Below, piece by piece: positions 1-10,400 of a DNA stretch of 21,865 nt. Source of the DNA: Thermodesulfovibrionia bacterium (lineage in GTDB: Bacteria > Nitrospirota > Thermodesulfovibrionia > UBA6902); NCBI GenBank assembly GCA_947258735.1, contig CAMYJJ010000017.1, positions 1 through 21,865 on the forward strand, given 5' to 3'. Under the pieces are notes generated by a model. It worked only from the letters and a program-made list of their open reading frames with translations, searched no databases and had not been told where the DNA came from. Position numbers and translations under genes: made by a program. Position 1 is the stretch's first letter. Each line of letters starts with the position of its first letter.

Positions 1-2
1 TT

Positions 3-353
3 GATGAAGATATATCTTTTGGAAAAGATACTGTTTCACGAGTAAGCGATGCTTTTTTAGCATTGGGTACAGCATCTCCTGAGAATTTAACCGGCACTGC
101 CAGTATTTTAAATACTGGGGGAAAAACCTGCGTTAGTCAAGTAAGGGTACAGGGCAATATTCATGATTTATATGATTTTGATTACTTTGACAATGAGCTC
201 TTAATCCCACTGTCAAGACCGGCATCCCTACTGCAGTTTGGCTGGAATTCTGGGTTAAATGAGAATAATGCGATGAAGGGTAAGATATTCTGGAACACGA
301 TTAAAATCGATAAAGTAATTACTTACGCTGATTCTGAAATGTGTTTTCAATAA
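3..353 (+). CDS. 3' end of an unrecognised gene, cut by the left edge
   Basis: The reading frame is open from the first bases to a TAA at 351-353, giving about 116 residues of C-terminus; the true start lies outside the window. I do not recognise the family. The visible part contains a stretch GNIHDLYDFDYFDNELLIPL followed by a Trp/Asn-rich segment. A Gly/Thr-rich run leading into an 'xDxYDFD' strand is a little like the C-terminal tips of some Rhs/polymorphic toxins, but I cannot show that here. The next gene starts 37 bp downstream on the same strand and encodes a lipoprotein, so the two may be co-transcribed. Base use is AT-rich. I am confident that this is coding and not confident about its role. 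Confidence 0.5.
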   Translation, partial: DEDISFGKDTVSRVSDAFLALGTASPENLTGTASILNTGGKTCVSQVRVQGNIHDLYDFDYFDNELLIPLSRPASLLQFGWNSGLNENNAMKGKIFWNTIKIDKVITYADSEMCFQ

Positions 354-390
354 AAAGTGGTGATCTAATTTAATTGTATCAGGTAAAATC

Positions 391-936
391 GTGAGAATTT
401 TAATAATAATGCTTTTTATGGTTGTAGTTTCCTGCGCAAAGGATGAATGCGATGCTCCTTTTTTCGTTGGTATATCATCTAGATCGGGAGTGCCGATTGC
501 AGGAGAAATTGAAGCAGAAACAAGTTTTGGGATCGTATTCAATTCGAGAGTAAATCATAACAGCACGCTTGAGAATATAACAATAAAAATAAGGATTCCG
601 AAGGAGTTAGAAATTAAATCAATTAGCTATGACAAAGATATGCCTGAAGCAATAAGAACAGCCGAAGGAATAGAGTGGAAGGGCGAGCTGAGTCAGTCGA
701 AAGGGGAGAGATTTACAAAGTCAATCACGGATAAAAAGTTTAATATTTGGTTTAGATCAAAAACAAACTGGAAAGAATGGGCCCATCCTATAGAAGCGCA
801 TGTTAGCACATACCAAAAAGGTTCTGGAAGGTGTGCTACCTCGCCTGATGGACATTACAGTAAAAAAATAGTATGGTCACATGAAATATTTCGTAATAAT
901 CGAGGGTGGGATGTGAAACCGGAACGCAATTTGTAG
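391..936 (+). CDS. Small putative lipoprotein of unknown function
   Basis: This encodes 181 residues from a GTG start; an AGG-type ribosome site lies about 7 bp upstream. The N-terminus is a short hydrophobic leader ending in a lipobox (V-V-S-C, Cys15), so the mature protein should be lipid-anchored in the envelope. The body has no transmembrane segment. Its middle part reads like a beta-sandwich of the DUF11 type: an 'IPKELEIKSISYD' strand followed by 'GIEWKGELSQSKGERF', the usual layout of 'amphipathic strand, then W-x-G-x-L-x-x-G'. No catalytic motif is seen. It lies 37 bp after the preceding truncated gene and might be its partner, for example an immunity or accessory protein, but that is inference only. 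Confidence 0.6.
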   Translation: MRILIIMLFMVVVSCAKDECDAPFFVGISSRSGVPIAGEIEAETSFGIVFNSRVNHNSTLENITIKIRIPKELEIKSISYDKDMPEAIRTAEGIEWKGELSQSKGERFTKSITDKKFNIWFRSKTNWKEWAHPIEAHVSTYQKGSGRCATSPDGHYSKKIVWSHEIFRNNRGWDVKPERNL

Positions 937-1094
937 TAGAGATATGCCAGACAATGCCTGAGTTGACAAAAAAACTTAAAGTTTGCAATTCATATATTAA
1001 AGTAAAAAATGTACAGGTTACGTTTTGAAATATAGCATAAAATAGGCCAATCTTAACGCGATACATGATTGGTTTTAAAAGAGGTGAAATCGAA
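937..1094. promoter_or_regulatory. Intergenic region upstream of the secreted-protein unit
   Basis: This 158-bp AT-rich gap contains an exact TTGACA at 963-968, but the best -10-like hexamer (TATATT, 993-998) is 24 bp away, longer than the usual 16-18. No clear terminator follows the lipoprotein gene. GAGGTG at 1081-1086 lies 8 bp before the ATG at 1095 and is the ribosome site of the next gene. The promoter assignment is weak. Confidence 0.25.
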
Positions 1095-1463
1095 ATGAAT
1101 AAAAGTTTAGGTAACTTTACACTATTATTAATCCTCACCATAGTCTTGTCGACAAACATGCCTGTCTTCGCTCAATCAATCGAAGAGATCCGCATTATCA
1201 AAATCTCCCCGCAGGATGAAAGGGCGGTCATCAAGACAACTGACAGGGAGCTTAAGATCATCAAAGTCGGGGATTCAGTTGGACAGAACGGAAAGATCAC
1301 TGAAATAACTAAAGGAAGAGTTGTGATCGATGAAAGAACTGCTGACGGAATAGAGACAGTAATAATACGGTTTGAAAACGGAAACCAGAAAATAGAGAGG
1401 ATAAAAAAGGTGGCTGACAAGCAGCCTTTATTGTATAAACCTCAAACAGGTATAAAAGACTAA
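1095..1463 (+). CDS. Small secreted protein with a GspC/PilP-like periplasmic domain
   Basis: This encodes 122 residues. I chose the ATG at 1095 over the in-frame ATG at 1065 because GAGGTG sits 8 bp upstream and because a signal peptide then begins at residue 1: MNKS, a hydrophobic stretch, and cleavage after a V-F-A-Q site near residue 27. The mature part has the pattern 'RELKIIKVGDSVGQNGKI' followed by 'ITKGRVVIDE'. This resembles the small beta-barrel homology region of type II secretion protein GspC and type IV pilus protein PilP, in which the loop after 'GD.v' and the strand 'v..v..grVvl' recur. It lacks the N-terminal membrane anchor and the PDZ domain of full-length GspC. The giant gene begins 19 bp downstream, so translational or operon coupling is likely. 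A role in export or envelope docking of the giant protein is inferred. Confidence 0.65.
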   Translation: MNKSLGNFTLLLILTIVLSTNMPVFAQSIEEIRIIKISPQDERAVIKTTDRELKIIKVGDSVGQNGKITEITKGRVVIDERTADGIETVIIRFENGNQKIERIKKVADKQPLLYKPQTGIKD

Positions 1464-1482
1464 ATTTAAATCAAGGGACAGT

Positions 1483-4400
1483 ATGAAAGTTAAAATTCAG
1501 GCCACCGGGAAATATTATCTTGCGAGTAAATTAAACGCGATGACGTTCCTGCACTTCATATCTATTCTTCTTTTATTGCTTTATTTATTTGTTCCGGTAA
1601 GTTCGTATTCTCAGGATTTTACTGCAACAACCCTTGGTGATTATGGCAACATTACCGTCATGAAAGTAACCGGTAATTATGATGCGAAGAATTCCGATGA
1701 CACGATAAATTTTATCCCGAGAGTAACAATAGCAAAGGAGTTTTTCAAGACCCACAAGGACGAATATGACTTCCTGGTCATTTATTCAAACTTTGATTTC
1801 CAGATGCCCGACGCTGAGGCAGCCGCGTATTATCTTACCGTCAAGAATGATACAACCGGCATTGGACAGCAGATTTTTGATAATTCCGAAATGTTTGGAA
1901 GCAGCGGAAAATTGCAGGGGACTATCGACATGGGCAATGTCTTAAACATGGACACAAGCCTGCTTGAGCCCGGCTTTGAAACTACGCTCGATATATTAAG
2001 CCATGAAGTGTTGCACAGATGGGGGGCACATGTAAAGTTCAGGGATGCAGCCGGGCAGATAGACACATCACTCCTTGGAAAGAATAATGATCACTGGAGC
2101 TTTCTGCTCGACACAGACGGCTCTCTTCTCTACGGAAACGACTGGCAGGACAATGGAGACGGGACGTTCACGTCTATAGCCTCCGGGAAATATTACAGTC
2201 CGCTTGATATGTACCTGATGGGATTTTACGATAAATCTCAGGTGCCCCCGATGCTGCTCATTGACAATGCGGATGTTGATCCGGCAAGAAGCTCTGAAAC
2301 CGGGGTTACCATCAGCGGAACGCCGCGTTATATTTCAATTGATGATATTATAGCTGCCGAGGGCGAGAGAATTCCCGGTCCTTCGACATCCCAAAAGACC
2401 TTTAAATCTGCTTTTATCTTTATTACAACTCCGAACACATTTGCGGAATATGAAATATACGGACTGGAAACCATAAGGAATGAATGGGTAACGAGATTTT
2501 CAATCCTTACGGACGGTCATGGTCTGATGCAAGTTGCCCTTGCACCAAAAGGGAACGTCCCCTCGAATCCCGGTGTTCTACCACCGACCGTTACTCCCCG
2601 GACTCTTCCCCCTGATATCAATGATGGTGTGACATGGCTGGTAAATAATCAGCAGGCGGACGGCAGCTGGCTGGACCTGTCACATACAGTGCAAAGAGAT
2701 ACCGCCACGACTGTATTTGCACTTAAGAATTTTGATAGTGCTCAGCAATATTATGCTTCCGGTTTGGAGTGGCTTAATGAAAGCACATCTGCAAACTTAG
2801 ATTATTTATCACGAAAAATAGAGGCCATCGCAGGTTCAGGAGCAGATACGGTAGATCTGCTCGGTGAACTGCTGGTTAAACAGAATACAGATGGAGGATG
2901 GGGGTGTAACAAAGGGTATTTGAGTAATCCCCTGGATGCATCCCTCGCACTGAAGGCACTGGCAGAGGCAGGATATTCAGAAGCGGATGTCATTGCAGAT
3001 ACTATTGAGTATTTAAAGACAAAGCAGAATACAGACGGGGGATGGGGCAGCGGGGATGAGAACAGTACTATTCAGTCCACTGCGAATGTTCTTGAGGCAT
3101 TTAACAACTATAAAACAGATTATCAACTGGATGACCAGATCGATACCGGCATTGCATGGCTCCTGTCAAAACAGAACCCGGACGGCGGATTCGGCAACAG
3201 CCCGAGCACCGTATATGACACAGCCGTTGCAACTCTGGCGCTAAGAGAATTTAATGTGTCATCAGATGTAACCAATAATGCCATGAACTACATCCTTGAC
3301 CAGCAGTCAGACGACGGGAGCTGGTATGAAAGCCCTTATCAGACAGCGCTCGCAGTCAGTGCGGTCTGGAAGGCATCAGTCGATCCTGATTTATCGGTCA
3401 GGATCGAAGATATTTACATTATACCGTCAACAATATCAAGCCTGCCGGCAAATGTCGTTATAAACACTGATCTATGGAATTCTGGCAAGACTGATGTTCC
3501 ACAGGCGAAAGTAGTGCTGTATGACGGGGCAATAGCAGAACAGAACAAGATCGGTGAGCAGATGCTCGCATTTCCGGGTGAATCATCGGTAACAGTGACT
3601 TTCTCTACTATTATTACCGATGGGGAAGGCCACCACTTTACTGTAGTCCTTGATCCGGACAATGTCATAGAGGAATCCAGCGAAGCAAACAATACAGCAG
3701 GCAAGACCCTTTCACCCCAGACAACCTATGACTTTGAGGCCACAGACATATCAGTATCAACAGATCCGGCAGATATATTCCAGGATGTGGTAATCAGCTC
3801 AAGGATAACAAACAGAGGCACACTGAATGCCTATAATGTCCAGTTGCAATACTATATTGATGAAGTTGAGGGACCTTTCGATATAGCCACAGAAACAGTA
3901 GACATACCGGCTGGTGCAACAATTAATAATGAAATCGTATGGACAACCAGCAGGGCAGGCGAAAACCTCGCTTTAACAGTTAAAGCAGACCCGTTTAACA
4001 CATTTGCAGAGCTTGCTGAAGAAAACAATACAGTAAGCACGTATATTACAGTCGATGATTTAGACTTGACTGATCCAAATATTACCATATCATTTAAAGA
4101 CATAGTCGTCACGCCAAATCCTGTAAATTATCATGGGAGCGTGAGTATTTCCGCAACTGTCCGGAACGAAGGATTCTCCGGGGCATCAGATATAAAAGTG
4201 GATTTCTACAAAGGAGTGCCCGGAGAGGGTGGAGAGCCTCTCGGAACTCAGACTATCTCGTCCCTTGCAGTAAGTGAGAGTGCTACGGTTTCCGTTGACT
4301 GGACGAACATTACTGAAACCGGAGATAGAATTATCTATGTCAAGGTTGACCCGGACAACCTCATATCCGAAATAAGCGAGGATGACAACGATGCATTTAC

Positions 4401-7400
4401 AACCCTCGGAATCCTGAGCCTCCCGGATTTTATTGTTTCAGCCGAATCTTTTGTCTTTTCGCCATCAGTCGTCAAGGAAGGAGATATAGTTTCAATAAAT
4501 GTAACTGTTCTGAATACCGGAGATCAGGAGGCATACAATATATCTGTAGCGGCATACGAAGGCAGTGACCTTATAGGTCGCAAGGATATTCCGTATATTC
4601 CGGGCAATTATCAGGATATTGTGTCTTTTGATTATGATACAACAGGAAAAACCGGCCAGCACGAGATAACAATTATAGTTGACCCTGATAATGCGATAAC
4701 AGAACAGAGTGAAGAAAATAACACGGCGTCCGGGTCGTTTATTATCCAGGAGTCTTCTCTTCTGCTTACCGAAACATATATATCCCCCAATGGTGACGGT
4801 GTAAAAGACAGCACAGAGTTCTCCTTCAGGCTTGATGTGCCGCAGACTGTAAAAGTTATTGTGGTTAATGAACATGGCGGGATTGTCAGGACATTTAGCG
4901 GGGGAGAGTTTGAAAATACAACTGGCGGCGTCATTACATGGGACGGACTTGATGACAAGGGGGTTGTAGTTAATGACGGACAGTACGGGATTAAGATAGT
5001 CGATTCAAACAGCAACATAATTAAGAGTCTGCTGGTTATCGTGGACAACAACAGATCGCCTATCTCGGATGCCGCTGGAACTAAGTTCTCCCTTGAAAAT
5101 GAGGTGTTATCAGGTATGAGCAATCACTATGTCAACTGGCAGTGGTTCCCTGATGAGAGTGGAATTCTATTTAGGACTGATTCATCTTCATCTTATATGC
5201 CAGATTACCCTGCAGGCCTGTACGTATCATCTCCGGATGGAAAAGATAAAACACGCATAGTTCCATGGGAATGGAGAAATGAATTTGATCCAAGATATGG
5301 CTTTGTTTATTATCTTCCTGCCATATCTCCAAATGGTGAAAAGGTTGCATTTTTTCTTACAAAATATGACTGGGAAATAGGAAGCATACTTAGTCAATTG
5401 TGGATTGTAGATAGAGACGGAAGAAATTTGACTTTGCTCGATTCGTATGAAAAGACTTACTATGGAAGTTCTTACTTTGGAGTAGGTGACATTAAATGGT
5501 CTCCTGATGGAGAATATATAAGTTACAAAGTTTATAAGAGCAATGATGAATTAAATATTATAAGAAAAGATGGAACTGGAAAAATAACAATTGAATCAAC
5601 TTATAATTACATTGGTATCTATAATTGGTCGCCCGACAGCAGCAGAATTGTTTATGAATTTAGCAATGATTTTATAAAAGTGTATGACATATCGGGTAAT
5701 GAGCTGGATATCATTGAGGAAGTTAATGGAGTTTATACTATTGAATGGCTTGATAATCAAAAGCTCTTTGTCGTACATGAAGCATCGGAATCTTACTACA
5801 GGCAAGGCGTACTGATTATAGACACCACAGGAAACGGCAACAATGAACAACTGGTGGATAATGTTAAAGTTCAGGTTCACGGTCCTAGTGAGAAATATAT
5901 GCATACTTCTCCCAACGGTCAACTATCTACTTTTGTCGTCTATGATGACGATACCGGTGAATCACGTATATATACCATAGATGTATCCGGAAACTCTGAC
6001 ATTGTATATACATTTGAAGGTCTGGACGGTCAGGGTTGTACATGGCCAATATATTTTAGTCTTGTATGGTCTCCTGATAGCAGTAAAATAGCGTTTCCTC
6101 TTGATGGCGGAGAATGTTTTGGGAGGGATGATGAAACAGGCCTTTATTATGAAGATAAAATTATAGTCCTTGACCTGACAACAAAAACTACTACATCGTT
6201 TGCCTCGCCTATCCAACGGCACACTAATCTGGCCAGGTGGCTGCCTGATAGTGCGTCAGTCGCTGCCAGTTGTAACGGCTACAATGAGTGTAATGATATT
6301 TATCTCTTTGATACCAGGACAGGCGAGTCTATTCCTGTAGTTACAGGGCTAATGCGTACATACCCTTATTATTCCAATGACGGGGGTATGCACAGTCCCA
6401 AATCCGGCTTAGTGTCACCTTTAGGAAATTATTTGATGTATGGTCAACGCGTAAACGACTCCTCCAGTCTCTGGGCAATAAGCTCTCTCCTAAATCTTCG
6501 TACCGAACTAAATGCAAGCAGAGACGTATCAGCAATTGTACTCAGTGGAATTGCGGAAGACCTTAATTTTGAGGGCTACATGCTTGAATACGCGGACATT
6601 AACATTCCTGACAAGTGGGATCTTATTACTCCGCCTAAGGAAGTTCCGGTTGTTAACGGAAATTTTGCTTCATGGGTTCCGCCATATGAAGGAAACTTTT
6701 ATGTAAAGCTTACCGTCTGGGATAAGGCCGGAAATGAAGCGACCGATACCAAGATGGTATCGTGGGGACAATCGTCGGTAATAACAGGTCTTTATAAAAC
6801 CCATGAAATATTCTCTCCAAACAGTGATGGTAGCAAAGATAATGTTGAAATTCATTACAACGTCAATCAGGCAGTGAACCTCGAGTTTAACTTCTTCAAT
6901 GAAGACAATACTCTTATCAGGTCAATAGAAAAGAACCACTTATCTCCCGCCAGTGATTTCATAATATGGGATGGAAGGGACAGTTCCGGCAAGATAGTTT
7001 CATATGGCAGATACAGAATAAAAGTCCTCAGCAATGATCTATATGTTGACGTTGATACAGTCCCGCCTGACGTTAATTTAGAGTTAAATCAGCTACAGCA
7101 GGATCCTGAGACTTCTGAAATATATACCGATATATCTGGATATGCAGTGGATCTTAAAATCAGAAACTGGACTGTCGAATACGGTGAAGGAGAAAATCCG
7201 CAGGAATGGTATCAGCTGATCCAGGGCAGTGAATTACTTGTTAAAAAAGATGAATACGGCAAGCTATTACTTGACCCTGTAGAAAATGACACCGTCTTAA
7301 CATATGGAGGCAGTGACATAGAATGGCTCGTTGATACAAAATTCAAGATTACTGCAGAAGATTTTGGAGGTAACAGGAATTCTTATATATCTGACTTTGC

Positions 7401-10400
7401 GCCTGAGCAGATTGTTTTCTACAGATGGGATAACTTGATATTTCCTGTTGACGAGGGGGTGATTTATGACAAGTTTGGTGTTCACTCGATCGGGATGAAA
7501 GAAACCATAAGGGAACAAATAACAAGTCTCACTGTACAGTACGAAGAAAACGAAGCATGGTTTGATTCACATACAGTTACATATCCTGCATCAGGAGACT
7601 TAGAGTTAACATGGGACAGTTCCGACTTGAATCCAAATTATGATGGTCACAACATCCGGATAAAAGCCGTCAATATATCCGGTAATGAGTATTACTCAAA
7701 TTCTTTACACCTTACAAAGGAACCTAAATTTACTCTGAAGTTGATATGTGAAGAAAACAAATACTTACGGGCTGTTAATGATTTGAAAGAGGACCTTGTT
7801 GACCTGCATTTTCAGGTTGCAATCGGACTTTCAACAGATTGGACGGATTTCAGTGTCTATGATTCATCTTCAGGAGATATTATCCCGGAGGGTGCGTTCA
7901 ACCTGGAACTCCCGGACATGATGGACGGGCTGGTGTACAACATGAGAATGACAGGGACTGGTACAAGCGGGGAAATATATGAGAGTAATCTAGCCGGCAA
8001 TCTCTGCAATAACGCAATCGAACTTGAAGTCGATCCTCATAATGAAGGGTGCAACACCCTGTCTACACAGGCAGGGATATCTGTGCGGGTTTCAAACCGT
8101 CAATGGTTCAATAATAATACTGCTAATGCAAAATTAGAGATATACATAAGCGGCCTTGAAGGCTCTGAGCTTTTATATCAAGCCGGGCAGGCAGACTTGA
8201 TCACAAATGACTGGGGAGCGCAAACAGTAATTAACACTGCAGATATGCCCGAAGGCAGTTATTCAATAAATGCGTTTCTTACATACTTAGATGTAAGTGA
8301 AAATAAAAATATAGTATCTTCAGACTCAGACACTCTTCTCGTCGACAGGGTCCTGCCAACTTCACTGATTACCTCTCCCGATGAATCAGTAAAGGTCTGT
8401 CCCACCAAAATGGGCGGCTGGTATGGGGTGCCGGTTGAAGGCATTGCAGCAGCAAATAATAGTGTAAAAGAGTACGAACTTTACCAGTCAAGCTGTGAAT
8501 CGGGGGCTTACTGGTGCCCGGCCAAGACCCGGGAAAGCGAAGTGGAAGTACCGATATCCGGCACCGGACCAGTAAATGGGATCATTGATGTCTGGGATGT
8601 GACGGGCATTTCAATTTCAGATCCTTCTCTTCAACTTCGGGTAGTAGATAAGGCAGGAAACATGACCTGTCACGATACTGCTATTTCACTGGATACCATA
8701 GTGGTCTCTGAGATTTCAGTGGACAAAGATCTGTTTTCGCCAAATGGAGACGGTATTTCTGACGACCTGGAAATCTATTATAACGCTGATGAATATGTTT
8801 CGGTTGATATAAACATTTTCAGGTTAAACAGAAACGCAGGCGGTTCATACACACCGGATCCGGCACCTCTGAGAACATTTAATGCAGGATTAGACACAGG
8901 ACTGAACAGCATTATATGGGATGGGAAAGACGGTGCCGGTACTGTTGTTCCCGAAGGAAAATATAAAATCAGCATTCTTTCAAAAGATGTTTGTGATAAT
9001 ACCAAAAGCAGATGGTTTGCAGTTGAAATTGACAATACACCTCCAACGGCAATTATTACATATCCGACACCGGACGATCCGGTTGGCAATATAATAGAAG
9101 TCAAAGGAACGGCTGACGATATAAATTTCTTAAATTACAATCTTGACGCAGGTCTGGGAGAAAGCCCTGAGCAGTGGACGTTTATTGCGTCAAAGACAGC
9201 GCATGTAATTAATAATATTCTTGACGTATGGAACACCTCTGAACTCTCAGGCTTATGGACACTCAGGATGACCGCGTCAGATAAAGCCGGGAATAAAACC
9301 GAGACAGCAGTCCTTGTTGATCTTGATAACAGGGTGAACAATAACTTTATCAGAGATCTAAGCATTGACCCTGAAGTTTTTTCACCTAATAACGATGGCA
9401 AGGTAGATACTGCCAGTATCGAGTATGAACTTGGAGATACTTGTAGTCTGACGATCAAGATAACAGATGCAAGCGGTTTTGTGCATAAAACTCATTCTCC
9501 GGGCTCCTCACCTGCGGGAACCTATACCTATGTATGGAATGGCGCAAACGATGCTGGTGTAACAGTTCCTGAGGGCCAATACAGTATTTTACTCTCCGCA
9601 ACATTGCCGTCAGACAGTACCATTATACAGAATGAAACAATTACAGTAATCGTTGACACGACCCCGCCGGTTATTGAGATAAACCAGCCGTTACCGGATT
9701 CCTATATCTCGACTGATGTAGTTGTAAGCGGCATGATTTACGATGAGACACTGTCTGAATACACCATAACATATGCTGGAGACCCAGGTTCGGTAATAGT
9801 AGATAGCGGTAACCAGTCACGGGAAGATTTTACTTTCGGAATACTCAATGACCTTGCCGAGGGAGTTTATACTCTTACGGCCTTTGCAAAAGACCTCGGA
9901 GAAAATACCACAGAAATGAACATGATCTTTACAACAGACAGAACAGCGCCTGTGGTTACATTAACTGATCCGGAAGAAGGGGAATTCTTCGGCTCTGACA
10001 GGGATACGGTAGATATTGCAGGCTCTATAGAGGATGAACACCTGGAGCTTTATTCGCTCAGATATGGCATGGGTGATAATCCAGCTGATTGGACAATATT
10101 ATTAACTGATGAAAACGTGCCCGTTGACCCTCAGCTATACAATTGGAATGTAGGCAATGATTCCGGGTTACAGGACGGAATATACACGATATCCCTGTAT
10201 GCAAGGGATACATCAGGATTGGACAGTGAAGCAAGGGTAAAAATATCAATAGACAACTCCCCCCCGGAGGTTGCGATAACAGACCCGCCAGAAGGGGATT
10301 ATATACGAGAAGCATTTGATATAAAAGGTTCAGTCCAGGATTTAAATATTGAAGAATATATCGTTGAAATATCTCCGGGCACGTGTAGTGATGCGTCTCA

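Noticed and set aside
836..1159. Minus-strand open frame of 107 codons
   Set aside because: It overlaps the end of the lipoprotein gene, the intergenic region and the next signal peptide, and has no recognisable features.
2002..2034. Calling the protease domain a metzincin
   Set aside because: The third histidine is at HExxHxxGxH, one residue short of HExxHxxGxxH, and no Met-turn was identified.
4632..5123. Minus-strand open frame of 163 codons inside the giant gene
   Set aside because: It is antisense to FlgD-like and CARDB coding sequence that shows clear family motifs; composition is Ser/Thr/Pro-rich as expected for a shadow frame.
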